From positions 1-38,703 of the IMG/VR virus record IMGVR_UViG_3300006749_000038: DNA of 38,703 nucleotides; one strand, written 5' to 3'. The stretch comes from a virus. How positions within the stretch are numbered: the first letter of the stretch is position 1; every line of letters begins with the position of its first letter. Under the pieces are notes generated by a model that worked only from the letters and a program-made list of their open reading frames with translations, had not been told where the DNA came from and ran no database searches. A program made the position numbers and the translations under genes. Positions 24,079 through 32,735 of this stretch are shown here, in pieces.

Positions 24079-25077
24079 TTATGTTTTTGGAGATTCTATA
24101 TCCATTCTATAATTTGTTGGTATTTTTCCATATTCTCGAGATCTCCTTGTTCCTAATAATCCTTTACCAGGATCATCAATTAATTCAACATTCCAGAACA
24201 TTGAACTTCGTAAATACCAAGCAGGCCCTCCTGTTTCTAATGTTAGAAAATAAGTATCATAATCAAACATATCAGTTGGATCTATTATATATACAAATTT
24301 AATATATGGCCACATATTGGAATAACTACTACCAGAAAATCCAGTATAATTTGCATGATCTTGGGATCTTTGATATGATCTTGGGTTTGTGGATCCAAAT
24401 ATTGGTTTTCCATCTGCTCCTATTTTATTATTACGTCTCCATTTAGTTGGCATATCCCGTTCTAGTTGTAAAAGATATCCAGTATTACGTTTAGGATCTC
24501 CTGTGTCTTTTTGATTAACACTAAATCCTACCGTAAACCTTATAACTTTGTTTGTATCGTTAAGTAAAGAAATAATTTCTGGTGTTAAAACAAATCCAAA
24601 ACGTTCTCCTAAAGGAGTTCCAGATAATGTTTGTTCAAATGGTATTCTTCTAGGACCTTTATATCCTTGAGGATTTTCTGGAGTTATATTCCAACTATTT
24701 CCATTTCCATATGATAAATTAATTTTTCTATATTCATTATTTCCTCTATCCAAATTTGGATCTAATGGTACACGATGAAATCCGCTTACTGGATCTATTC
24801 CAAACTCTGATAAATCTAAATCAGGTAATGTAACATCAAAATTATCTGCAGAAATAGTTGTACTTGGAGGAAATGAAAAATATCTAAATTGGGTGTCAAT
24901 TGTTTTTACAACAGATCTATTAGTATAATTTCGTTTAATTTGTTCAAATATTATTAATTCTTCTTGATTAGCTGGCCGGCCGGCTTTTTCAAATGATTGT
25001 AATTCTTTTTCAGCTTGTTTTTGAACTGCAACTTCTTTTATTTCTTCTGGTTTATTTGTATCTACTGCTCTAGCCAT
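24079..25077 (-). CDS. Baseplate-region protein of unknown function
   Basis: This 332-residue protein is not recognised as a named family. The first 55 residues are helical and charged (EEIKEVAVQKQAEKELQSFEK). The rest is rich in aromatic and Pro/Gly residues with a soluble mixed fold, including FGFVLTPEIISLL, VIRFTVGFSV and MWPYIKFVYIIDP. It carries no signal peptide or membrane segment. The ribosome site AAAGGA precedes the ATG. It overlaps the upstream 159-residue gene by 8 nt and is followed after one base by the gp7/gpI-like gene, so it is likely co-produced with the wedge. An odd GC-only run (24974-24984) encodes the GRPA segment near residue 33. Confidence 0.6.
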   Translation of the reverse strand: MARAVDTNKPEEIKEVAVQKQAEKELQSFEKAGRPANQEELIIFEQIKRNYTNRSVVKTIDTQFRYFSFPPSTTISADNFDVTLPDLDLSEFGIDPVSGFHRVPLDPNLDRGNNEYRKINLSYGNGNSWNITPENPQGYKGPRRIPFEQTLSGTPLGERFGFVLTPEIISLLNDTNKVIRFTVGFSVNQKDTGDPKRNTGYLLQLERDMPTKWRRNNKIGADGKPIFGSTNPRSYQRSQDHANYTGFSGSSYSNMWPYIKFVYIIDPTDMFDYDTYFLTLETGGPAWYLRSSMFWNVELIDDPGKGLLGTRRSREYGKIPTNYRMDIESPKT

Positions 25078-25549
25078 TCGTATCCTTTATTATTAATGTA
25101 ATATTTCCAGAATCATCTCTTTTATTAATTGCATTTAAATTAGATTTAAAATAAATTCCTTTTGAATTATATTCTCTAATTATTTTCTGATCAACTGGAG
25201 ATGGAGTTGGTTCTATTATACTAGGCGGAATATTTTCTTGTTTTGAAGTGTTTATTTTTTTATTTTGATCTTTAATTTGTGTATTTTTTATTTCTTTGGT
25301 ATAATTTTTAACACTAATTGCATTTAAATTTTTTGAATCTATAGGAACTTGAGTATTTGGAATTCTTGAGTCGCCAGTATCTCCAGTAATTGTGTCTGAT
25401 GGAGTTCCTGCAGCAGGAAACGGAGCTGTATTTACAGAACCATCGTCAGGTTCTTGATCAATTACATTATATTTAGGATCATCTACTCCGCCTGGAAATG
25501 ATTGTTTAGGATATTTTTTTAATTTTGATATTAGATTATAGCAATTCAT
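25070..25549 (-). CDS. Small, largely disordered structural-region protein
   Basis: This 159-residue protein of unknown function is Pro-, Asp-, Asn- and Lys-rich, with little predicted order between residues 15 and 125. The start, NLISKLKKYPKQSF, resembles NLKKLPNQS at the start of the 466-residue protein, suggesting a common binding peptide. The C-terminus (GIYFKSNLNAINKR then ITLIIKDTNG) may form a small beta element. The AATATTTAT motif ends only 6 nt before the ATG, so a transcript from it would be almost leaderless. It overlaps the next gene by 8 nt. Confidence 0.55.
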   Translation of the reverse strand: MNCYNLISKLKKYPKQSFPGGVDDPKYNVIDQEPDDGSVNTAPFPAAGTPSDTITGDTGDSRIPNTQVPIDSKNLNAISVKNYTKEIKNTQIKDQNKKINTSKQENIPPSIIEPTPSPVDQKIIREYNSKGIYFKSNLNAINKRDDSGNITLIIKDTNG

Positions 25550-25555
25550 ATATGT

Positions 25556-25564
25556 ATAAATATT
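25556..25564 (-). promoter_or_regulatory. Candidate late-promoter motif AATATTTAT (159-residue gene)
   Basis: This copy is the one closest to its start codon (6 nt). If it is a -10 type element, the mRNA would be leaderless or the real start would be debatable; no good downstream start exists. Confidence 0.4.
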
Positions 25565-25590
25565 AAACTAGAAAAATATAGATAATAATT

Positions 25591-26754
25591 TTATCTTGTA
25601 ACTTTAAAATAAAATTTATCACTTATAAATTCTTCTAAATATCCATCAACAACTTTAAATTCTAATCTATAATATCGTTCAGGCATAAGTCCAGACATAT
25701 CCATTTGTATAAAACTACTTGTGCTATCACAACTAATATTTGTATAAGATGGATCATATGGAACAATTGTTTCATCAGTAGCAGCATCAATTACGGTATA
25801 TACTGAACTACTAGGAAGATATTTAACAGTTCTCATTGGAAACTCATTACTTGGAGATCTTTGTGGATATTTATCTCTTCCAAATATTCTTAATTTGACA
25901 ACTTCTTGATCTTTATATGATTTTTTAAGTCTAGTATATACTGCATATGAATCTAAATCAATTGAAGATAAACTACCTGTAGAAAATGAAGATTTATCAA
26001 AATACATTAATATTCTAGGAACATATACAGTATTCGAATCTCTACTAAAAAATCTAACAAATCCTGAAACTGCAGAATCTTCTTCATCGTCGTCAGAAAA
26101 CTTTAATATAAATCCATAATTAGGTACTGTATAACCTCCACTTCCAGACACCCATAATTTAACAGCTTCTGTTATATCCATATTAATATCGGTAGGACGT
26201 ACAGAAGTATCCATTAATGACGTTGTAGTAAATGATTGTGAATATAACGTAGTACTTCCACTTATTTGAGCAGATCCTGATTCATAAAGCCAACTACCAC
26301 CTGTTCCTGATCCTGATATATATAATGTACTACCCGTTGGCATATTTACTTCTTGACTACTAGATATCCAAAAATATGATCCAGATTTAGGATTATCCCA
26401 TGTACATCCATTAATTTCTGGAGTACTTTGAAAATTTAAATATCCAGTACCATTAGTCCAATCTTGTCCAACTACATTTGCGTTAATAGTATATGATGAT
26501 GGTAAATTTTTTGCATGAGTAGTATACAATTGTAACATAAATTTACAATCGTTGATTCCTACACTATATTTTGATAATGTATTAGATACGTCATTCATAT
26601 CAAATTTTATTAACGATCTAGATAATGAATAACTAGAAGTTACACCAGTTGTTAATCGTTTTCCTACTTCTAGTATTTCATCTAATCCAGTATTAACTTT
26701 AGGTTTTCCTTGATATAATGTAGCGTCGTTTGATGGATATATTATTTTAAACAT
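25591..26754 (-). CDS. DNRLRE-like carbohydrate-binding tail protein
   Basis: The first ~255 of 387 residues follow the DNRLRE/CBM96-type pattern. They show SNDATLYQGKP near the start, RSLIKFDMNDV, a beta strand with FMLQLYTTHA, WTNGTGYLNF, CTWDNPKSG, MDITEAVKLWVSG, a GFILKFSDDDEE strand and GFVRFFSRDSN then VPRILMYFD. In bacterial proteins such domains lie in secreted adhesins and polysaccharide-binding modules. Here it probably decorates the baseplate and contacts glycans. The C-terminal ~120 residues (TRLKKSYKDQEVVKLRIFGR to YRLEFKVVDGYLEEF) look like a second beta domain. It follows gp6 by 17 bp with no own promoter motif. Family assignment is by motif order. Confidence 0.65.
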   Translation of the reverse strand: MFKIIYPSNDATLYQGKPKVNTGLDEILEVGKRLTTGVTSSYSLSRSLIKFDMNDVSNTLSKYSVGINDCKFMLQLYTTHAKNLPSSYTINANVVGQDWTNGTGYLNFQSTPEINGCTWDNPKSGSYFWISSSQEVNMPTGSTLYISGSGTGGSWLYESGSAQISGSTTLYSQSFTTTSLMDTSVRPTDINMDITEAVKLWVSGSGGYTVPNYGFILKFSDDDEEDSAVSGFVRFFSRDSNTVYVPRILMYFDKSSFSTGSLSSIDLDSYAVYTRLKKSYKDQEVVKLRIFGRDKYPQRSPSNEFPMRTVKYLPSSSVYTVIDAATDETIVPYDPSYTNISCDSTSSFIQMDMSGLMPERYYRLEFKVVDGYLEEFISDKFYFKVTR

Positions 26755-26771
26755 AATGTTTTAATTTTCTT

Positions 26772-28652
26772 TTAATAATTTACTACTCGTCCTTTAATAT
26801 CTTTATTTAAAAACTTAACTTCAAATATTGCAGGATCTAACGGAGGATATATTATTCCTTGTTTAGTTGCAGTTTCTAAATCATATACATTTCCAGAATA
26901 ATTACTAGCAGTATCATATAAATTTTTAAATTCTACATCTACTACTGAATTTACCCCTCTAACTTTTCCTAATATATTCATGATATCAGACATTACAATA
27001 GGTTGATTAATTTGCCAATTATCAACATCAAAATATGTTCTTAATTCACCTATACATTCTAATAATACTTCATTACTATTATAATTAGTTGCAACAGTAA
27101 TTTCAAATTCAATACCAATATTAATAATAAATGCATCAATTATATTTACTGCATCAGTTAATATTCTATAATAATTTAAATAATTTTTTAAATTTGTTTT
27201 TATAGCTTCATTTAACGAAGTTAAATTTCTATTTCGATCAAATCCTAATACATATAAATTCATTGCTAATGGATTTGGAATTCTTGTTTCTTCAAATTGA
27301 TTTTGTGATAATTGATCATCCGGAACAATATAGGCTTTAGAAACACTTCCAAATTGAGATGGCATTGAATAACATCTTATTATATAATCATCTCTTGTAA
27401 CTAATCGATTCTGAGTAGCAAAATTAGCCATTGCATTATTTTTAATATCTTGTATAGAATCACTTGACTTTCCACCAGTAGCTGGTTGTTCATTTGTAAC
27501 AGTAACGCTAGATTTTACAAAATTTTTCATTGCAGCTGATATAATAGCATTTGGGTCATCATCAAATTCAATTAATTGTATCTTTGTTAATACTCCAGAA
27601 GCAACATTATCAGAAACTCCTCCGCCTACTGAGTATGTTATAGTTAATGTAGTATTTGATGGAGCTTGTCCATATGCTCTCGTATATAAAAAATTAGATG
27701 GATCTATATCAACATCAATTGGCCTTCTAAATGCAGCTAATCCATTTCCAACGTTGTCTGGATTAGGTATAATTTCTTCATCATTATTATCTGAAATTCC
27801 AGCTCCAAATTGTACTTCTAATTTATTATCACTTCTTAATCTAGTAATAAATCTTTTTGATGTTTTTAATAATTTTAATAAACTAGGACTAGTTGATCTA
27901 TATTGAGCAAATTCTGGATCATTTTCTATTAAATTAGGAACTTCTTGAAATATAGTATCTTGTGCTAAATATTCTACTTGATACCATCCATCTCCATCTG
28001 ATTCTTTACATGATATAATATCTATAATATTAGTATCGTCAATTATAACTTTATCATATTGTTTTGGAGTAGTAAAAGTAAATTGTGCAGTTTTAATTTT
28101 TCCAGAAACTACTTGAGTTTGTTTTTTCAATAAATAATATACAGGTTGATTTGTTGATTCATCGCTTTCATATATTGTTATTTCTGTTGGGTTAATTGAT
28201 GAACTAAAAGAAAAGTCTACTGTATTTAAAGTTCTAAATTCTGAACTTCCATCTGTTTGTTTTATTTGCATTCCAGGTTTAATTGTTAATGCATAATTAA
28301 AATCTGGAGAAACATTATCACCAGACCCAATAGCAGGAACTAATTGAAATATATCAACAGTAGTATATGCTGGAATAGCATTTTTTGACTTATATCCTAG
28401 TGACTTAGCTAAATCATAAATATTTTTACGTTCTGAAGCTTGTTCTAATAATGATTCTTTTAAATTATTATCTGCATAATAACTTAAAACATCACCAACA
28501 TATGATGCCATTTCCATAAATAACATTCCTGGTGATGATTCGTTAAAATCATTGTAATCATTTGGAAAATATTGTTTTGTAAAATCAATTAAATTTTTTC
28601 TAAATTGACCAAAATCTTTTCCTAAGTATGATATATCTTTTGTTACCTCCAT
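26772..28652 (-). CDS. 6: Baseplate wedge protein gp6 (baseplate J-like)
   Basis: This 626-residue protein is close in length to T4 gp6 (660). The N-terminus is characteristic: YLGKDFGQFRKNLIDFTKQY, DFNESSPGMLFMEMASYVGD, LSYYADNNLKESLLEQASER and LAKSLGYKSKNA. The C-terminal half has the gpJ-like features NRLVTRDDYIIRCYSMPSQF and an EFEITVATNYN strand. It forms the wedge ring that holds the baseplate together and drives contraction. It follows the gp25 gene with an 8-bp gap and has AGGAAAT before the start. The context gp25-gp6 matches T4-like gene order. Confidence 0.92.
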   Translation of the reverse strand: MEVTKDISYLGKDFGQFRKNLIDFTKQYFPNDYNDFNESSPGMLFMEMASYVGDVLSYYADNNLKESLLEQASERKNIYDLAKSLGYKSKNAIPAYTTVDIFQLVPAIGSGDNVSPDFNYALTIKPGMQIKQTDGSSEFRTLNTVDFSFSSSINPTEITIYESDESTNQPVYYLLKKQTQVVSGKIKTAQFTFTTPKQYDKVIIDDTNIIDIISCKESDGDGWYQVEYLAQDTIFQEVPNLIENDPEFAQYRSTSPSLLKLLKTSKRFITRLRSDNKLEVQFGAGISDNNDEEIIPNPDNVGNGLAAFRRPIDVDIDPSNFLYTRAYGQAPSNTTLTITYSVGGGVSDNVASGVLTKIQLIEFDDDPNAIISAAMKNFVKSSVTVTNEQPATGGKSSDSIQDIKNNAMANFATQNRLVTRDDYIIRCYSMPSQFGSVSKAYIVPDDQLSQNQFEETRIPNPLAMNLYVLGFDRNRNLTSLNEAIKTNLKNYLNYYRILTDAVNIIDAFIINIGIEFEITVATNYNSNEVLLECIGELRTYFDVDNWQINQPIVMSDIMNILGKVRGVNSVVDVEFKNLYDTASNYSGNVYDLETATKQGIIYPPLDPAIFEVKFLNKDIKGRVVNY

Positions 28653-28660
28653 TTTATTTC

Positions 28661-29104
28661 CTATTCAATTTTAAGTATTCCGTCTTGTCCTGCAAAAAGT
28701 GTTATTGTTTTTTCTGATTCTGTTCCTGTAACAGTAAATGAAACAGATATCTTTATATTATGTATCATATTAGGATCGTCGTCGGATGTGATAATTGTTA
28801 AATCTGTAATTACAATATAAGGTAACCAAAAACTTATTGCATCTGTTATAGTAGTTGATATAAAGTCTTTTAATTCAAAAACATTTGGTTCAAATATAAC
28901 ATTTAAAAGATCTGTACCAAAATTAGGTTGTATATATCTTTCTCCTTTTCTTGTTAATAGTAATGTTTTAATATTTGTAGACGCTTGATCAAAAGTAGTA
29001 AATGTTTTTTTAAAAACACCAGGCGCGTTGAATGGAAATTTAACTCCAATTGCTCTATTAGGAGTTAATGTATTTGTATCTATTTCAACTATTTTATATG
29101 CCAT
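28661..29104 (-). CDS. 25: Baseplate wedge protein gp25 (GpW/lysozyme-like fold)
   Basis: This 147-residue protein (T4 gp25: 132) is a sheath-initiating subunit of the contractile baseplate. The family pattern is visible: GVKFPFNAPGVFKKTF, DQASTNIKTLLLTRKGERYI, PNFGTDLLNVIFEPN, then a helix and YIVITDLTI. Although named lysozyme-like in fold, the family is structural, not enzymatic. The ATG overlaps the stop of the upstream gene by one base (TAATG), implying translational coupling. The gp6 gene follows. Confidence 0.93.
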   Translation of the reverse strand: MAYKIVEIDTNTLTPNRAIGVKFPFNAPGVFKKTFTTFDQASTNIKTLLLTRKGERYIQPNFGTDLLNVIFEPNVFELKDFISTTITDAISFWLPYIVITDLTIITSDDDPNMIHNIKISVSFTVTGTESEKTITLFAGQDGILKIE

Positions 29105-29532
29105 TATCTATGTTTCTTTTTATCAATTGCTTTCATTAAAGCACTATAATCTTTAGTCATTGCTTTAGCTATAACAGGATCAACTTTCATAGACTTACCA
29201 GTTTCTGGATCTTGCATTATAGTAGGAGAAGCAGTCGACATTGTTCGCTGTACTCCAAAATTACGAGCATCTGCAGACGTCATATGAATATTTTCATTCA
29301 TTATATCAGCATAACTAGTTTGTTCTTTTAAAGCTCCTGTTTCATTTAATACAGCAGCAAATTTATTTTCTTTGAATTTACTATGTTTTTTTACTGGTAC
29401 TGGTTCTTTTATTTCATTAACAGTACGTTGTAACCCTTCTTGTAATATTTCAGTTAGCTCTTCTTTAATTACTGATCTAACTTCTTCTTTAACAATTTTT
29501 CTTAAAACTTGTATAAACTTTTTTTGTTCCAT
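29104..29532 (-). CDS. Small helical baseplate-operon protein, unknown function
   Basis: This is a 142-residue protein. Residues 1-45 form an amphipathic, charged helix (KKFIQVLRKIVKEEVRSVIK..) suited to coiled-coil pairing. The rest is polar, with DIMNENIHMTSADARNFG and a Lys-rich end KDYSALMKAIDKKKHR. It has no membrane segment. It begins a transcription unit with the AATATTTAT motif 18 nt upstream and is coupled to gp25 by a TAATG overlap, so a role as an assembly partner of the wedge is plausible. Confidence 0.55.
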   Translation of the reverse strand: MEQKKFIQVLRKIVKEEVRSVIKEELTEILQEGLQRTVNEIKEPVPVKKHSKFKENKFAAVLNETGALKEQTSYADIMNENIHMTSADARNFGVQRTMSTASPTIMQDPETGKSMKVDPVIAKAMTKDYSALMKAIDKKKHR

Positions 29533-29550
29533 AATTATTCTTCTTTTTTT

Positions 29551-29559
29551 ATAAATATT
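29551..29559 (-). promoter_or_regulatory. Candidate late-promoter motif AATATTTAT (gp25 unit)
   Basis: Located between the stop of the 339-residue gene and the 142-residue gene, 18 nt before its ATG, followed by an A-run and AAGAAG. It could drive the 142-residue, gp25, gp6 and DNRLRE genes. Confidence 0.45.
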
Positions 29560-29563
29560 AACA

Positions 29564-30583
29564 TTAGAAATTTACGGGCGACGGCCAGCCAGAACTTGTT
29601 TTAGGCCCATATATATTTTTATTTTTAGTATCTACATAATAGTCTCCTGGTTTTCCTAATGATGTTTCTGGAGCTCCTTCCCCATTATATGATTGAGCTG
29701 GAGCTTCTTGTAAAGATTTTAATAAATCTTGTTGTGTATCTACTAATGATTCAATTAATCCAATTCTAGATTTAATATCTTCAATTCCTGTATTTATTTC
29801 TGTATAAAATTCACTTCCCATTGTTTCGTCATCCTTTCTACTTTGTTCGCTTCCCCATGCTATTCCTGTGCCTGGATCTATTTCTCCATCCCATATCCAT
29901 ATACTTCCATCGGTATCATTATATGGACTTTTAGGATTAGGTGGAGGATTTAATGGAGCTCCATTTCCACCAGATCCTTGGACTAACAACCAAGATCCAG
30001 CTGGTTGTTTTTCTGGAATACTATCTGAAAAATCTAAATTATCAATTGCATTACGTAAAGAATTAGTTGCATTAATTGAAACTTCATCACTACAAACGCC
30101 TCCGATTTGTACTGCTACATCGCCTAATCCTCCTAGAGCAGATTCTAATGATATACGTATTTGCGGAGGTATAGTACCTAATTGTTTAACTGCAATCCCA
30201 GCATTTGCTAAAATCATATTTTGTACAATTACTAACTCAGCTGCTAATACTGGTAATGCTGTAATAGGATTAAGTAATTGTAATGCTTTTATTGCATTTG
30301 CAATACCTACTAATGTTTTTAATAGATTAACAATTTTTTCTATTAAAGGAACCAATTGTAAAATCTTTTCAACTAATTCTTGAATTTGTCGTATTCTTTC
30401 TAATAAATCTTGAATATCTGGAGAATCACAATCGCAATCATCAGGTAACTTAGCACAGTCAGAAATAACCTTTTCAATTTCTACTTGTATTTTATTTATA
30501 AATTTTACTATTTGATCTACTATCAAAGCTACTGCTTGATTTGGCAGAGCTGGTATTTTATCTAATGGAAATGAAACTGGCAT
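29564..30583 (-). CDS. Helical structural protein with fibre-like C-terminal tag
   Basis: This 339-residue protein is not recognised as a named T4 gene. The first ~185 residues are long hydrophobic and amphipathic helices (IVDQIVKFINKIQVEIEKV, LLERIRQIQELVEKILQLV, LNPITALPVLAAELVIV), with an Asp/Cys cluster (CAKLPDDCDCDSPD) near residue 43-56. A Pro/Gly/Asn-rich linker follows at about 195-230, then a helical coil. The end is GKPGDYYVDTKNKNIYGPK followed by a GW turn, a pattern also seen at ends of phage fibres and tail spikes. It lies between the spike-like gene and the wedge genes, so it is probably part of the baseplate hub or a tail-tip accessory. Confidence 0.6.
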   Translation of the reverse strand: MPVSFPLDKIPALPNQAVALIVDQIVKFINKIQVEIEKVISDCAKLPDDCDCDSPDIQDLLERIRQIQELVEKILQLVPLIEKIVNLLKTLVGIANAIKALQLLNPITALPVLAAELVIVQNMILANAGIAVKQLGTIPPQIRISLESALGGLGDVAVQIGGVCSDEVSINATNSLRNAIDNLDFSDSIPEKQPAGSWLLVQGSGGNGAPLNPPPNPKSPYNDTDGSIWIWDGEIDPGTGIAWGSEQSRKDDETMGSEFYTEINTGIEDIKSRIGLIESLVDTQQDLLKSLQEAPAQSYNGEGAPETSLGKPGDYYVDTKNKNIYGPKTSSGWPSPVNF

Positions 30584-30594
30584 AACTTGTCTTT

Positions 30595-31584
30595 CTATTT
30601 ATCAAAATAATGTTTATTACTATTTAAATTACCTATATCTTTCAATATATTAATTAATTTTCCTTGTTGTAATGGACTAGAAGCTATACCTGCAGGTCCT
30701 ATTACGCCTGCTGAAATAACTGCTACTAAATCATTTAATATCATTCTTAATTTATCTCCTTTAACTAATGGATGTCCTGCATTTTCAGCTCCAATTCTAA
30801 CTTGTGGAGCTCCTAATGTAATTCGATTTGGAGAATCTAAAATTATAGAATCTGTTTTTGCTCTTAAAATTATACGATTTGCATCTCCAATAAATTGTGA
30901 TGTATTAAAACTTTCTATAGGTGATGATTTTGTTGGAGTTCTATATAATTTTAAATTACTTATTTGTTGCATAGAAGTTAAATAAAATGAGGAAAAATCA
31001 TCTTTAAATGATTCAATTGTAAATTGTTTTTCTTTTTTATCTAAATGTGCATTAGATATTATTATAATTGGATCTCCATCTGTTTTACCTGACCAAGTTG
31101 GTTGAAGTGTATACGATCCATTATTTACAGTACTTCCTAATCGAATACTATTACTAAATCTTCCTTGTAATATTGTATCTCCTTCGAACATTTGTAACTG
31201 AGATACAGATTTTTGTTTAAAAGACTTACCTAATGGATTTTGTTGTCCAATTGTGTTAACATTAGATGTTTGTGCTTCAGCAATACCAGGTAATGCATTA
31301 TGATTAATATTTGATTGAATATTATATGCAGGAAAATAATACCATTGCCTTCTAAATTTATCTACAGTACTAAATTCATTAGTTCCTTGAAATATTAATA
31401 CATGTTCTCCAACTAATGGTATATCATTAAATCTAGAATTAACTGGCCTACAAATTAATTCTTGAGTTTTTTCTTCATCATACGTTCGAACAATAATTGA
31501 ACCAAAATTTGATTTATCGTCTTCTTTATATGTTTCAGTTATATTATTTTGAATAACTTCAGCTAGTAAAAAATTAACTTGCAT
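30595..31584 (-). CDS. gp5-like baseplate central spike/hub protein (OB-fold)
   Basis: This 329-residue protein has an N-terminal ~95 residues resembling an OB-fold, with FGSIIVRTYDEEK, DIPLVGEHVLIFQG and QWYYFPAYNIQSN. The next section has FEGDTILQGRFSNSIRLGST and GDPIIIISN, a pattern seen in spike-region proteins of T4-like marine phages. Further on are repeated beta strands (RIILRAKTDSIILDS, RITLGAPQVRIGAENAGHPLV) that could form a beta-helical needle tip. T4 gp5's lysozyme domain is absent. It overlaps the preceding 144-residue gene by 11 nt. A piercing role at the centre of the baseplate is inferred. Confidence 0.6.
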   Translation of the reverse strand: MQVNFLLAEVIQNNITETYKEDDKSNFGSIIVRTYDEEKTQELICRPVNSRFNDIPLVGEHVLIFQGTNEFSTVDKFRRQWYYFPAYNIQSNINHNALPGIAEAQTSNVNTIGQQNPLGKSFKQKSVSQLQMFEGDTILQGRFSNSIRLGSTVNNGSYTLQPTWSGKTDGDPIIIISNAHLDKKEKQFTIESFKDDFSSFYLTSMQQISNLKLYRTPTKSSPIESFNTSQFIGDANRIILRAKTDSIILDSPNRITLGAPQVRIGAENAGHPLVKGDKLRMILNDLVAVISAGVIGPAGIASSPLQQGKLINILKDIGNLNSNKHYFDK

Positions 31585-32008
31585 CTTTATTCTCCAACGA
31601 CTTTTTTACATTATTAATTTTTTCTTGAAGTTCTTTATCTTCATTTTCAATTTTTTCAATTTCTGTTGATAATTCTTCTTCAAACGTATCATCAGCAATT
31701 TTTAATAATTGATTTTTTTCATCATCACTTAATAATGAAGATTCGCCTGTAATTGTTTGTTGAGTTGATATATAACGCTGTACTATAGCTGTTAATTTAA
31801 CTAAATGATCATCGTTTTTAACAGCTACATCTAAATATTCTTTTATTAATGGTACTATTATAGTAGCATCAGATGCTGTTCGTATAAGTGGTTGTAATTG
31901 TGATATTAACTGATTAATTTGTCTATCTTTCTTTTTAGAATTATGATAGACATCAGACATTAAGTCAGAAAAGCTTGTTCCTTTAAATAATTTATCATTT
32001 ACATCCAT
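31574..32008 (-). CDS. Helical protein of unknown function before the spike gene
   Basis: This is a 144-residue all-helical, soluble protein. It has DKLFKGTSFSDLMSDVYHN near the start and a central hydrophobic helix pair (ATIIVPLIKEYLDVAV). The acidic C-terminal coiled coil is rich in Glu (FEEELSTEIEKIENEDKELQE). The AATATTTAT motif and GGGAG ribosome site precede the ATG. Its stop overlaps the start of the spike-like gene by 11 nt, so it may be a chaperone or adaptor for that protein. I do not recognise a family. Confidence 0.6.
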   Translation of the reverse strand: MDVNDKLFKGTSFSDLMSDVYHNSKKKDRQINQLISQLQPLIRTASDATIIVPLIKEYLDVAVKNDDHLVKLTAIVQRYISTQQTITGESSLLSDDEKNQLLKIADDTFEEELSTEIEKIENEDKELQEKINNVKKSLENKDAS

Positions 32009-32026
32009 AATGGACTCCCTTTAATA

Positions 32027-32035
32027 ATAAATATT
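32027..32035 (-). promoter_or_regulatory. Candidate late-promoter motif AATATTTAT (spike unit)
   Basis: Located 18 nt before the 144-residue gene's ATG, overlapping the stop of the sigma gene. CCTTT and AAAGG flank it as a 5-bp inverted repeat. It belongs to the recurrent set described in the findings. Confidence 0.45.
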
Positions 32036-32735
32036 AAAAAGGCAAATTCACGAACTCATTACGTTCATATTCTAAAAATTTAGTTGAGTATATATGTTTT
32101 AATATTTTAATTACTTTTGTAATATTATTTGTTTCTAATCCTGTACGTTCTCTTATAAATACATATAATGCTTTTTTATTAAATTGTTCTATATTTTGCC
32201 TATCTTCAAAAATATGTAATATTGAGTCAGCTACGTGTATATCTGTTTGATTAGTAAATATAAAATTTAAATTTTCATAACAATATGAAACATACGCATC
32301 CATAAAATATTTTAATGTATCTTGCATTTCTGTATTATGCATTTCAATCATTACATTTCTTTGATCATCAATATTAACAGGTTCAGCTGTTTTCTTTAAA
32401 TTTGAGTATCCTTTTTGATTTTCTGCAATTAAATAATTAAATGCTGTTCTTGTATAATATGAATATGCTTTTCCAGCATTTGGATTAAATTTATCTAATC
32501 GTATAGTTAAATATGTAACTAAATCTGTTTGTAAATCACGAAACGTTGAATCAATATATTCACATTTCATTTTATTAATTAAATTTTCAGATAATTTCAT
32601 AAAAGCTGGAAATATAAATCTTCTATATATTTTTTCTTTTAATACTTGATTATCTTCAGATCTATTATATGCTGAAACTGAATATTCAGTAACTTTAGTC
32701 CAATATCTATTTGACTTTTTCTTCTTTCTCCCCAT
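32034..32735 (-). CDS. 55: gp55-like late-transcription sigma factor
   Basis: This 233-residue protein (T4 gp55: 185) redirects host RNA polymerase to late promoters. The stretch from about 60 to 110 (YIDSTFRDLQTDLVTYLTIR, LDKFNPNAGKAYSYYTRTAF, NYLIAENQK) fits sigma region 2: helix, aromatic core and the YSYYTRTAFNYLI segment that contacts -10 DNA. No region 4 is apparent, as expected for this family. The C-terminal end (ERNEFVNLPF) is hydrophobic and could be a sliding-clamp-binding peptide as in T4. It overlaps the preceding 99-residue gene by 29 nt. The assignment relies on this pattern and on position next to baseplate genes. Confidence 0.75.
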   Translation of the reverse strand: MGRKKKKSNRYWTKVTEYSVSAYNRSEDNQVLKEKIYRRFIFPAFMKLSENLINKMKCEYIDSTFRDLQTDLVTYLTIRLDKFNPNAGKAYSYYTRTAFNYLIAENQKGYSNLKKTAEPVNIDDQRNVMIEMHNTEMQDTLKYFMDAYVSYCYENLNFIFTNQTDIHVADSILHIFEDRQNIEQFNKKALYVFIRERTGLETNNITKVIKILKHIYSTKFLEYERNEFVNLPF

